The notes under the pieces: generated by a model
Seen by the model: only the letters and a program-made list of their open reading frames with translations
Databases searched by the model: none
What the model was told of the DNA's origin: nothing
Program-made: the position numbers and the translations under genes
DNA from: FEN-1219 sp037445815
Lineage (GTDB): Bacteria > Pseudomonadota > Gammaproteobacteria > Steroidobacterales > Rariloculaceae
DNA length: 18,171 nucleotides
Assembly (NCBI GenBank): GCA_037445815.1
Contig: JBBIJV010000058.1
Span: forward strand, 1-18,171
Direction of reading: 5' to 3'
Shown here: piece by piece, positions 1-6,517 of the stretch
Position numbering within the stretch: the stretch's first letter is position 1
How the letters are laid out: the number at the start of each line of letters is the position of its first letter

Positions 1-1
1 G

Positions 2-376
2 CGCGTCCGCTACGCCACGGCGGCCCCGTTCGCGATCGCCGCGGCGGCGGGCGTCGCCGTGCTGGCGGTGCTCGTGTGGTTCACGCCGTTGCCGAACATC
101 GACACGAAGGTCTACTCCACGCTCGCAACGAGCTCCCCTGGCAATGGCGTATTGCTCGACGTCGTCTTCGCCGAGGACGCCACATCGGCCGACATGCAGC
201 AGTTGCTCGACTCCGTCGGCGGGGAAATCGTCGCGGGGCCGAGCAATGCGGGCCGCTACACGGTGCGCGTGCGCGAGCAACGCACCGAGGCGAAGCTGCG
301 CGAGCTCCTCGGCACGCTTTCCGCCGATCCACGCGTTCGTTTTGCCGGTCCTTCGCTCGCGGAGATCCCGCAATGA
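2..376 (+). CDS. Anti-sigma-factor-like membrane protein, C-terminal part (5' end outside window)
   Basis: The reading frame is open from the window edge, so only the last 124 residues are present. Visible residues 7-28 form one hydrophobic membrane span. A short linker follows, then an extracytoplasmic domain of about 75 residues with a predicted beta-alpha-beta-beta-alpha-beta order, ending in the motif LSADPRVRFAGPS. A single span followed by a small periplasmic domain, next to an exported protease, is typical of membrane anti-sigma factors. The diagnostic N-terminal zinc-finger domain would lie upstream and cannot be seen. The C-terminal domain resembles an I9/fervidolysin-type protease propeptide and the pro-region of the next gene. 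The stop codon overlaps the start of the S8 peptidase gene (ATGA), so the two are probably translated together. An internal GTG at 59 is unlikely to be the true start, because it would cut the membrane span. The anti-sigma assignment is inference. Confidence 0.6.
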   Translation, partial: RVRYATAAPFAIAAAAGVAVLAVLVWFTPLPNIDTKVYSTLATSSPGNGVLLDVVFAEDATSADMQQLLDSVGGEIVAGPSNAGRYTVRVREQRTEAKLRELLGTLSADPRVRFAGPSLAEIPQ

Positions 377-1653
377 GAGTCGCGGCGCTCTTGCTGGCGG
401 CCGCGCTGTTCGGCGGTTGCGCCACTTCGACGGGCGTGCGCACCGAGCCGTCGGCCGACGGAACGGAGGCGGCCGCGGCGCGCCAGATCCTCGTCACGGT
501 GCGGCAGCCCGCGACGCTCGCCGCAGGCCTCACGGGCGCGCCGAATCAACGCTACTTGCAGCGGCGCTACGGCCCCGCGCCTTCCGTCGACCGCGTCCTG
601 ACGCAACTCGCGCACGAGCACGGCTTGCGGCGCGTCGAGGGATGGGCCATTCAATCGCTCGACGTCTATTGCGAGGTGCTCACGGTTCCCGACGAGCGAA
701 GCGTCGCCGACGTGCTCGCGGCGTTGAACGACGATCCGCGCGTCGATCTCGCGCAACGCATGAATCTCTTCAATACCCAGGCGGCGAAGTACGACGACCC
801 GTACCTCGAGCTCCAATCCGCCGCGACTGCGCTCGAGATCGAGCAAGCGCACGAGCTCGCAACGGGACGCGGCGTGTCGGTCGCGATCATCGACTCCGCC
901 ATCGATGCGGATCATCCCGATCTGCGGGGCCGCATTCGGCTCGCGCGCAATCTCGTCGCCGATCACCCGCTCGCGAGGAACGGCGAGATACACGGCACGG
1001 CGATCGCCGGCATCATCGCCTCCGCCGTCAACAACCGCGAGGGCATCATCGGCGTTGCACCAGACGTCAGCATCGCGGCGCTGCGCGCGTGCTGGGCCGT
1101 CTATGCCAACGCGCTCGCGGCACAGTGCTCGAGCTTCTCGCTGGCGCAAGCGCTCGAAGTCGCGCTCGGGCTTCATCCCAACGTCATCAATTTGAGCCTC
1201 GCGGGGCCCGACGATCCGCTGCTGTCGCGGCTGCTCGACCGGGTCATCGAGCGCGGCATCGTCGTCGTCGCGGCGCACCCGGCCACTTCCGCGAGCTCGC
1301 TCGCGTTTCCGTCGTCGCATCCGGGCGTGCTGACGGCGCATTCTTCGCGCGTGGCCGTGAACTCCGCCTCGCCGTACACCGTGGCGGCACCGGCCGATGA
1401 GGTGCTGACGACGACGCCGGGCGCGAGCTACGCGTTTCTCACCGGCAATTCGCTGGCGGCCGCCCATACGACGGGCGTCATCGCGCTGCTCATGGAGCGC
1501 CAGCCGGATCTCGACGCCGAGCGCATCGCGGCGATTCTCACCGCGACGACCACCTACTCCGCCGGCAGCGCGTCGATCAACGCGTGCCGCGCCGTCGCGC
1601 GGGTCGCCGGCCCGTCGACGTGTCTCGCGGGCGGCGGCAGCGCTCGCTTCTAG
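373..1653 (+). CDS. S8 (subtilisin-like) serine peptidase, predicted lipoprotein
   Basis: The product is 426 aa. The ATG at 373 has GGAG 8 nt upstream and gives a lipoprotein signal (residues 1-16, lipobox LFGGC with Cys16), so the enzyme is exported and probably lipid-anchored. Residues 37-135 form a propeptide-like region ending NDDPRVDLAQRM. The S8 catalytic domain covers about 165-410. Its triad is Asp174 (VAIIDSAID), His207 (IHGTAIAGI) and Ser360 (TGNSLAAAH). The block that normally reads AAGN, carrying the oxyanion-hole Asn, reads AAHPA here (residues 300-304), and the usual GTSMAAPH around the serine is GNSLAAAH. Activity may therefore be altered, although this could be a subfamily trait. 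The start overlaps the stop of the anti-sigma-like gene, suggesting one operon. S8 membership is certain; the substrate is unknown. Confidence 0.92.
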   Translation: MRVAALLLAAALFGGCATSTGVRTEPSADGTEAAAARQILVTVRQPATLAAGLTGAPNQRYLQRRYGPAPSVDRVLTQLAHEHGLRRVEGWAIQSLDVYCEVLTVPDERSVADVLAALNDDPRVDLAQRMNLFNTQAAKYDDPYLELQSAATALEIEQAHELATGRGVSVAIIDSAIDADHPDLRGRIRLARNLVADHPLARNGEIHGTAIAGIIASAVNNREGIIGVAPDVSIAALRACWAVYANALAAQCSSFSLAQALEVALGLHPNVINLSLAGPDDPLLSRLLDRVIERGIVVVAAHPATSASSLAFPSSHPGVLTAHSSRVAVNSASPYTVAAPADEVLTTTPGASYAFLTGNSLAAAHTTGVIALLMERQPDLDAERIAAILTATTTYSAGSASINACRAVARVAGPSTCLAGGGSARF

Positions 1654-1654
1654 A

Positions 1655-2362
1655 TCAGTTACGCTTCAGCGCGTACGAAAGGCTCAGCACCAAGTGCTGG
1701 CCGTCGGGATCGCCCAGGAACGAGCGCCAGCGGTAGCTGCCGTCGTAATACCGCAAGTCGATCGCCATGCGGCCGACGAGCTTCGACGCGCCGACGTTCC
1801 AGTGTCCGATGCCGGGGCCGTCCTCGATGTCGAAATAGCCGACCGCTCCGCCGACCTCGAAGTTCTTCGGTAGTGGAAACGCAAGCGCGATCTCTTGATT
1901 CAGCGCGGAGTGTTGTCGCACGTAATACTCGTCGGCGTACGACGCCGTATAGAAAAGGCGATCGCGATAACCGACGCTCGCGCTCCACTCGCCGTAGTCG
2001 TAGCCGTCGGCGCCGGGGTACCAATAGCGGCCCGCGCTGACGGTCCACGACCAGCGCTCGTGACGCTCGTGGAAGCCCACGTACGCGCCGGCCTCGACGT
2101 CGCGGTCCTGATACGGCAGGTTTTGCGGATAGTCGACGTTCATCACGCGCGCATACGTGAAGAAGCCGCTGTAGTGCTGGTAATCGATGCCGAGCTGCAG
2201 CGACGCGCCGTCGGTGTGCGCAAGACCGTGCTTCCAGTAGCCGTTGCTGAGCGTCACATAGCCGTTCAGCGCGGAAACCCCCTGCTGAGCAGGTGCCGGG
2301 CCCACGACGGCGAACGCCGCGACGAGGGCGACCCATGACGGCGCTGTGCGAGGAGCTCGCAC
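1655..2362 (-). CDS. TorF-family putative porin (TIGR02001-like outer-membrane protein)
   Basis: The product is 235 aa with a Sec signal peptide and predicted cleavage after APA (residue 25). The mature part is almost entirely short amphipathic beta strands rich in Tyr, Trp and Gly, as expected of a small outer-membrane barrel. The opening segment (VTLSNGYWKHG, then LQLGIDYQH) and the repeated YDGSYRW-like strands match the TIGR02001/TorF family, whose members are annotated as putative porins without a well-defined substrate. The start is GTG, supported by GGGAGGAA 8 nt upstream. The stop lies one base from the stop of the convergent peptidase gene, leaving no room for a separate terminator. 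The transported molecule cannot be read from the sequence. Confidence 0.85.
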   Translation of the reverse strand: MRAPRTAPSWVALVAAFAVVGPAPAQQGVSALNGYVTLSNGYWKHGLAHTDGASLQLGIDYQHYSGFFTYARVMNVDYPQNLPYQDRDVEAGAYVGFHERHERWSWTVSAGRYWYPGADGYDYGEWSASVGYRDRLFYTASYADEYYVRQHSALNQEIALAFPLPKNFEVGGAVGYFDIEDGPGIGHWNVGASKLVGRMAIDLRYYDGSYRWRSFLGDPDGQHLVLSLSYALKRN

Positions 2363-2370
2363 GGACTGGC

Positions 2371-2378
2371 TTCCTCCC
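2371..2378 (-). promoter_or_regulatory. Ribosome binding site deciding the GTG start of the TorF-like gene
   Basis: The minus strand reads GGGAGGAA here, a near-ideal Shine-Dalgarno sequence 8 nt before the GTG at 2362. It supports the GTG over any internal start. Confidence 0.65.
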
Positions 2379-2444
2379 GGGAACCGGTGCGATCGATTCT
2401 AGGCCGGCCCCAACGGCCCCGCCAGCGTGCTGCCGAGGGCTCGG

Positions 2445-2453
2445 TGCCATAAT
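2445..2453 (+). promoter_or_regulatory. Possible extended -10 promoter element for the methyltransferase gene
   Basis: TGCCATAAT fits an extended -10 (TGN plus CATAAT). It lies 27 nt before the ATG at 2481, in the divergent gap between the TorF-like gene and the methyltransferase. No convincing -35 box is visible. The match is short and could be chance. Confidence 0.35.
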
Positions 2454-2480
2454 CGCGCGCCGACGAAGGACACCCGAACC

Positions 2481-3293
2481 ATGCACGGACCGAAGAGCTC
2501 GCTGAAGCGCGCCTGGTATCGATTGACGACCCGCAGCCGGCTCGCCCGCAACGAATGGAGCGCCCCGTACTGGGAAGAGCGCGGCGGCGAGCGCATCGTC
2601 CCGTGCCGCCGCTGCCCGAAGCTCGATGCGGCCAGGGGCGAGTGCTCGGTACCGTTCGGCAGCCCCCTGCGGAAATGCGTCGTAGCCGCCACGGAAGCGC
2701 ACCTCCGCGGGACGCGCGGGCAGCGCGTGCTCGAGCTCGGGTATGCGCGGCACTCTTATGGCAAACGAATCGTCGAGCTGTCCGGCGGCTCCTGGACCGG
2801 CATCGAGCCGCTGCTCGGCCAGGCGCGGCCCGCGCGACTCGGCTCGGGCGGCTACGGGCATGCCGGCGACATTCCGTTTCCCGACGCAACCTTCGACGTC
2901 GTCTTCGGCAACCAGTCGTTCGAGCACTGGGAAGAGCCGCTGCCAGGGGGCGCGCCGCCGCCGTCGTACGCAGAATGCTTGGCAGAGATCTGGCGCGTGC
3001 TGCGCCCGGGGGGGCTGTTGTATCTCGACGCGCCGATCCACTTGCATGGCCACGAGATGTTCGTCGCGGGCGACGTCGGCCGCATCGTCGCTTTGTTCGC
3101 GAGCGAGCTCTGGACCGGCGTAACCGTCGAGCGCTGGCGCTACGACCACGCTCCGTTGCCGCGCTACCCGACGCCGGCCGCCGACGTGCGCTACGTTCAG
3201 GGCACGATCAAGAGCTACGACTCGAGTCTCATCGCCGACGTGCAAGCGAACGGCACGGTGTGGCTACTGACCGTCACGGCCTGGAAACGCTGA
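2481..3293 (+). CDS. Class I SAM-dependent methyltransferase with N-terminal cysteine cluster
   Basis: The product is 270 aa, starting at ATG 2481 with GAAGGA 10 nt upstream. The fold is a class I (type 11-like) methyltransferase. Motif I is VLELGYARHSYG (83-94), where the usual GxGxG loop is degenerate. The acidic residue ending strand 2 is in WTGIEP, motif IV is FDVVFGNQSFEHW (138-150), and a post-motif block reads LRPGGLLYLDAP (164-175). Before the fold, Cys42, Cys45, Cys55 and Cys66 are arranged C-x2-C-x9-C-x10-C, which could bind zinc or simply be structural. There is no signal peptide, so it acts in the cytoplasm. The substrate is unknown. It is co-directional with the DUF4159 gene 44 nt downstream. 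Confidence 0.85.
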   Translation: MHGPKSSLKRAWYRLTTRSRLARNEWSAPYWEERGGERIVPCRRCPKLDAARGECSVPFGSPLRKCVVAATEAHLRGTRGQRVLELGYARHSYGKRIVELSGGSWTGIEPLLGQARPARLGSGGYGHAGDIPFPDATFDVVFGNQSFEHWEEPLPGGAPPPSYAECLAEIWRVLRPGGLLYLDAPIHLHGHEMFVAGDVGRIVALFASELWTGVTVERWRYDHAPLPRYPTPAADVRYVQGTIKSYDSSLIADVQANGTVWLLTVTAWKR

Positions 3294-3337
3294 CCGCACC
3301 GCACTCGCTTCCGAGCGCGCGCGTGCTCGCAGCGGCC

Positions 3338-4246
3338 ATGGGTTGCGGTACGCTACGGCCAGTGAGCCGTCGTTTACGAAGCGCCGCGATCGTCGGGGGA
3401 ACCGCTGCCGCCCTCGCGTGCTGCACTTGGCTCGCCGTCGCGCAGTCGCGCCGCGATGCCCGGCTCGACGCTCCGCCCACGGCGGAGCTCCATTTCGCGC
3501 GGCTCGTCTACCGCAATTCGCCGTACAGTCGACGCGGTTATTACGGCCGCCGCGGCAACGGCGCCTGGGCCACGGACTACGCCGATGCCGAGTATCACGT
3601 CATGCAGGGCATCGGCCGCCTCACGCGCATCGACGCCGCGCCGGTCGACCTCGACGGCAGCGGCGGCCGGCTGATCCAGCTCGCGGACGAGCGCGTGTTC
3701 GACTATCCGTGGCTCTATGCGGTCGAGGTGGGCCAATGGCATCTCGACGACAGCGGCGGCCGGCTGATCCAGCTCGCGGACGAGCGCGTGTTCGACTATC
3801 CGTGGCTCTATGCGGTCGAGGTGGGCCAATGGCATCTCGACGACAGCGAAGCGAAGGTGCTGCGCGAGTACCTCGACCGCGGCGGGTTCCTGATGGTCGA
3901 CGACTTCTGGGGCGAGGACGAATGGGCGATCTTCGTCGACTCGATGCAGCGCGTGTTTCCGGATCGACCGATCGAGGAGCTCGGCGAGGACCACGAGCTG
4001 CTGCATGTGCTCTATGACCTCGATCAACGCACGCAAATCCCCGGCATCGGCGGGCAGCGCTGGGGCACGGAGCCGCACTGGCGCGGGATTTTCGACGAGG
4101 GCGGCCGCCTCATGGTCGCCATCAACTTCAACATGGACATGGGCGACGCCTGGGAGCACGCGGACGATCCGCGCTATCCCGAGCCGATGACGGCGCTCGC
4201 CTACAAATTCGCGATCAACTACTTGATCTACTCTATGACGCACTGA
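3338..4246 (+). CDS. DUF4159 domain protein with an internal 31-residue tandem duplication
   Basis: The product is 302 aa from ATG 3338. GTG 3362 is an alternative and gives a cleaner signal peptide (RRLR, then a hydrophobic stretch to AVAQS); neither start has a strong ribosome binding site. The protein is probably exported. The DUF4159 domain runs from about residue 50 to the end, with family-typical blocks RGGFLMVDDFWG, RVFPDRPIEEL, PHWRGIFDEGGRLMVAI, DAWEHADDPRYPE and a C-terminal YLIYSMTH. The domain's function is not established. Residues 108-138 are repeated exactly as 139-169, including FDYPWLYAVEVGQWHLDD. In family members as I recall them, this segment occurs once and is followed directly by SEAKVLREYLDRGGF-type sequence, so copy 2 is extra. 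The frame is kept, but the fold may be disturbed. Confidence 0.85.
   Translation: MGCGTLRPVSRRLRSAAIVGGTAAALACCTWLAVAQSRRDARLDAPPTAELHFARLVYRNSPYSRRGYYGRRGNGAWATDYADAEYHVMQGIGRLTRIDAAPVDLDGSGGRLIQLADERVFDYPWLYAVEVGQWHLDDSGGRLIQLADERVFDYPWLYAVEVGQWHLDDSEAKVLREYLDRGGFLMVDDFWGEDEWAIFVDSMQRVFPDRPIEELGEDHELLHVLYDLDQRTQIPGIGGQRWGTEPHWRGIFDEGGRLMVAINFNMDMGDAWEHADDPRYPEPMTALAYKFAINYLIYSMTH
3658..3843 (+). repeat. Perfect 93-bp tandem duplication (two copies) inside the DUF4159 gene
   Basis: Copy 1 is 3658-3750 and copy 2 is 3751-3843. By eye they are identical at every base, and the period identity extends into 3844-3848. The unit is 31 codons, so the frame is preserved. A 13-nt near-repeat, CTCGACGRCAGCG, lies at the left edge of copy 1 (3650-3662), at the junction (3743-3755) and at the right edge (3836-3848). 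This is the pattern expected if slippage or unequal exchange between short repeats made the duplication. Confidence 0.95.
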
Positions 4247-4266
4247 CGCGGGCAGGGATGCCCGCG
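4247..4266. terminator. Hairpin between convergent genes, possible bidirectional terminator
   Basis: CGCGGGCA and TGCCCGCG form a perfect 8-bp stem around a GGGA loop, directly after the DUF4159 stop and facing the convergent paraoxonase-like gene. No U-tract follows on either strand, so termination would have to be atypical. Confidence 0.45.
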
Positions 4267-4280
4267 GTAGAGCAACGCAG

Positions 4281-4302
4281 GAGCAGTTGCCGAGCAGTTG
4301 CC
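4281..4302 (+). repeat. 11-bp direct tandem repeat
   Basis: GAGCAGTTGCC occurs twice back to back (4281-4291 and 4292-4302) in the 65-bp gap between the two convergent stops. No function is evident. Confidence 0.7.
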
Positions 4303-4311
4303 GACGCGCGG

Positions 4312-5361
4312 TCAGCGCAGTGGCGCCCGCGCGATCTTGTCTCCCGAGAACGTGCCGATCCAGGCCTGACCCTCGGCGAGAAGCACCATCGTGGCGTTGC
4401 TGAACTTCGGATCGGTCGGCGTCGTCGCGATGACGGTATCGCGCATCGTCTGCGGGTCGATCGCGACGGCGATCGTGGGCCGCGGACACGCGGCGAGCCG
4501 CGGGATGTCGTGCTCGGGACCCGGCGGGCCGCCACACTCGGGCACGTCGTTCGCCATGCCGGCCGTCAGCAGCCGGCCGTCGGGGCCCAGATGGACGTTG
4601 TCGGGCGTGAACGGCAACGGCCGCGTCGTGCGCAGCTGACGCGCCGGATTGCTGCGCGAGAATGCGACGATGGTCTGCAGCCCCGACGACGCCACGTAGA
4701 ACTCGCGGCCGTCGGCCGACACCTCGATGCCGTTGTTCGCGGGAAGCTCGGTGCCCTCGATCTTCGTGAAGCCGGCGTCGCCGGGCGACCACTCGAACAC
4801 GGCGCCCGTCGGCTTGCGCGTGACGCTGTCGAGAAACGTCTTGCCGGGCAGAAAGAGCACCGTGGCGAGAATCGAGCCGTCCGCGAACGACGCCACGCTG
4901 TTGGCGGCAAGGCCGTCCGGCATCGGCACGCAGCCGCGCCACGTCAACGTCGGCCGGGCGCCCGTCGCGTCGACGTCGAATACCTCGATCGCCTCGCGCG
5001 CGCCGTGCACTTCGACGAAATTCGATGGGCGGCCCGGCTCCGTGGGGCGCAGGCTCAAACCGTGCGTGTTCAGCGACTGCGCCGTTGGCGGCGTCGCACA
5101 ACGCGCGAATGTCGGATCGGGCTCCGCCGTGAACGGCAACACCGACGCGCTTCCGGCCTTCGAGTCGACGAGATAGAAGCCGGCGCCGTCGGCCATCCCG
5201 CTCGAAAGGATCCAGCTCGTCCCCGGCACGAGCACGAGATCTTCCGGGTTGGTGACGCCGCACACGAACGCGACTTCGCCGCTCGGCTCGCAGCCCGTCC
5301 GTTGCGCGTACGCACCACACGCGAAGCACACGAAACCCAGCACGGCCATCGAACGCATCAT
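4312..5361 (-). CDS. Secreted paraoxonase/SMP-30-like six-bladed beta-propeller hydrolase
   Basis: The product is 349 aa with a signal peptide (residues 1-19, cleavage after AYA). The SMP-30/gluconolactonase/paraoxonase superfamily contains calcium-dependent lactonases and esterases. Several residues match the paraoxonase metal site: Glu40/Asp41 (NPEDLVLVPG), Asn154 (GLAANSVASF), Asn210 (PANNGIEVSADG) and Asp244/Asn245 (TPDNVHLGPDG). His100 (NTHGLSLRP) sits where paraoxonases have a functional His-Gly. The spacing between the two central Asn residues, 56, equals that of human PON1 (N168-N224) from memory. A periplasmic or extracellular lactonase/esterase is therefore likely; the substrate is unknown. 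The start ATG overlaps the yqjK stop (ATGA), and GGGGGA lies just upstream inside yqjK, so translation is probably coupled. Confidence 0.82.
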   Translation of the reverse strand: MMRSMAVLGFVCFACGAYAQRTGCEPSGEVAFVCGVTNPEDLVLVPGTSWILSSGMADGAGFYLVDSKAGSASVLPFTAEPDPTFARCATPPTAQSLNTHGLSLRPTEPGRPSNFVEVHGAREAIEVFDVDATGARPTLTWRGCVPMPDGLAANSVASFADGSILATVLFLPGKTFLDSVTRKPTGAVFEWSPGDAGFTKIEGTELPANNGIEVSADGREFYVASSGLQTIVAFSRSNPARQLRTTRPLPFTPDNVHLGPDGRLLTAGMANDVPECGGPPGPEHDIPRLAACPRPTIAVAIDPQTMRDTVIATTPTDPKFSNATMVLLAEGQAWIGTFSGDKIARAPLR

Positions 5362-5687
5362 ACGGATCCCCCTTCGGACTTCGTTCTCGCCAAACCCTGA
5401 AACAGCCGCAGCGTTTGCAGCAATCGCCGCGTGGCCGTCGTCAACAGAAAAAGCCGCCCGGCGAACCGCATACCGCGGACGCGGCCGATCGTCAACAGCA
5501 CCACGACGCCGCCGCCGATCACGAGCGGGTGCAGCAGCGCTCTGCCCGCGAGGCCCGCGACGCGGTCGACGCCGGCGAACCGTGCTTCGATGCTCGAGAT
5601 CTCACCGGCAATGGCCGCGCGCTCGGCGGCGCACCGCTGCTTGAGCCGCTCTTGCCGGTCGACGAGCTCTCGCACGCGCTGACTCAT
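5358..5687 (-). CDS. yqjK: YqjK-like small membrane-associated protein
   Basis: The product is 109 aa from ATG 5687, four bases after the yqjE stop. Residues 1-35 are charged and predicted coiled coil (RVRELVDRQERLKQR). Residues 52-68 are hydrophobic (LHPLVIGGGVVVLL), and the C-terminus is basic. Length, layout and position directly after YqjE and YqjD homologues match the YqjK family of the Escherichia coli yqjCDEK region. The molecular role of YqjK is not well defined. An upstream in-frame start would overlap yqjE heavily and lacks support. Its stop overlaps the paraoxonase-like start. Confidence 0.75.
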   Translation of the reverse strand: MSQRVRELVDRQERLKQRCAAERAAIAGEISSIEARFAGVDRVAGLAGRALLHPLVIGGGVVVLLTIGRVRGMRFAGRLFLLTTATRRLLQTLRLFQGLARTKSEGGSV

Positions 5688-5691
5688 GCCT

Positions 5692-6114
5692 TCAGTGCCC
5701 GCGAAGCAGGGTCGCGCGGTCCTTCTTGAGCTCGGCCAGCGTGGCATCGAGCATCGGCGGCTTGCCGCGAACCTTCGCCCGCATGATCAGCGCCGCGACG
5801 ACGGCGATCAGGAAGAACGAAGCCGTGACGGCCACCGACGCGAGGATGCGGTGCGTGTCCCAGAACACGAAGATCACGAGCAGCGCGAGCAGGAACAGCC
5901 CGACGCCCGCGGCAAGCAGCGCGATGGCCGTCCACACCATGATCTCGGCGACACGATGGATCTCCTCTTGGAGCTCCGTAGTGAACAGCTCGAGGCGCGT
6001 TTGGGCGACGCCGACGACGGTGGCGAGCAGGCGCGCCACCGAGCGAAACAGCCCGGCGACCGGCCCGGGCGCCGCTTCGGGCTCGAGGCTCGACGGATCG
6101 GGCGTATGGGCCAC
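5692..6114 (-). CDS. yqjE: YqjE-like inner-membrane protein (phage-holin-3_6 superfamily)
   Basis: The product is 140 aa from GTG 6114, 13 nt after the yqjD stop. After a soluble N-terminus come an amphipathic helix (residues 22-58, with TRLELFTTELQEEIHR) and two membrane spans at about 60-84 and 89-111. A basic tail follows (MRAKVRGKPPML, then LAELKKDRATL). The TRLEL...EE.R pattern before two helices is characteristic of the YqjE/holin superfamily III proteins. Despite the family name these are chromosomal membrane proteins and not phage lysis factors. In E. coli the neighbouring YqjD is an inner-membrane ribosome-associated protein made in stationary phase, so a stress or stationary-phase membrane role is plausible. 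Confidence 0.85.
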   Translation of the reverse strand: MAHTPDPSSLEPEAAPGPVAGLFRSVARLLATVVGVAQTRLELFTTELQEEIHRVAEIMVWTAIALLAAGVGLFLLALLVIFVFWDTHRILASVAVTASFFLIAVVAALIMRAKVRGKPPMLDATLAELKKDRATLLRGH

Positions 6115-6127
6115 GCTCGGGCCGCCG

Positions 6128-6433
6128 TCAGCGGCGGCTCATCAGCAAGCCGACCACGAGGCCGATGCCGGCAGCGATGCCGACGGCCTGCCACGGATTG
6201 CCGCGGACGTATTGGTCCGCCTCTCCGGCCAGCTCGCGGGCGTGCGCGAGCGCCTCTTCCTCGATGCTGGCGAGCCGCTGTTTGGCTTGCCGCACCGACT
6301 CCTCGGCGCGCGCGCGGATCTCCTCGACGCGCTCGCCGGTCTGGGACGCCGTGGCCCGCAACAGGCCCTCGGCATCCCGAACGACGGCCGCGAGATTGTC
6401 GATGAGCTCCGAGGCGGAGACTCGTTCGGCCAT
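6128..6433 (-). CDS. yqjD: YqjD/ElaB-type DUF883 membrane-anchored protein
   Basis: The product is 101 aa from ATG 6433, with GGGAGT 7 nt upstream. Residues 1-75 are a long amphipathic, heptad-like helix rich in Ala, Glu and Arg. The C-terminus is one short membrane helix with the family signature NPWQAVGIAAGIGLVVGLL (79-97) and a final MSRR. This is the classic DUF883 layout. E. coli YqjD anchors to the inner membrane through this C-terminus and associates with ribosomes in stationary phase; the same here is inference. It is first in the tight yqjD-yqjE-yqjK run. The 84-nt gap upstream could hold a promoter, but I see no strong box. Confidence 0.88.
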   Translation of the reverse strand: MAERVSASELIDNLAAVVRDAEGLLRATASQTGERVEEIRARAEESVRQAKQRLASIEEEALAHARELAGEADQYVRGNPWQAVGIAAGIGLVVGLLMSRR

Positions 6434-6517
6434 GGGTTCAACTCCCGTCCGTAGGTACCTCTTAGACGATGGTATGTCTGCGGCCAGGCGCGCCACAAGC
6501 ACGGCCTGAAGCCGGCC

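Noticed and set aside
256..1467. A 403-codon minus-strand open frame opposite the S8 peptidase
   Set aside because: Shadow of the peptidase gene, whose triad motifs are intact on the plus strand.
1659..3245. A 528-codon minus-strand open frame over the TorF-like and methyltransferase genes
   Set aside because: Low-complexity Arg-rich translation; the alternative frames encode recognisable proteins.
3374..5329. A 651-codon minus-strand open frame across the DUF4159 and propeller genes
   Set aside because: Very high Arg content and no recognisable domain; it runs antisense to a conserved DUF4159 protein and out of frame with the propeller.
5692..6114. Prophage remnant because of the holin-superfamily membership of the YqjE-like protein
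   Set aside because: It lies between YqjD and YqjK homologues as in ordinary proteobacterial chromosomes, and no other phage gene is present.
6434..6517. Possible sigma-70 promoter before yqjD (TTGTGG with TACCAT, 18-bp spacing)
   Set aside because: Only three or four matches per box; too weak to call.
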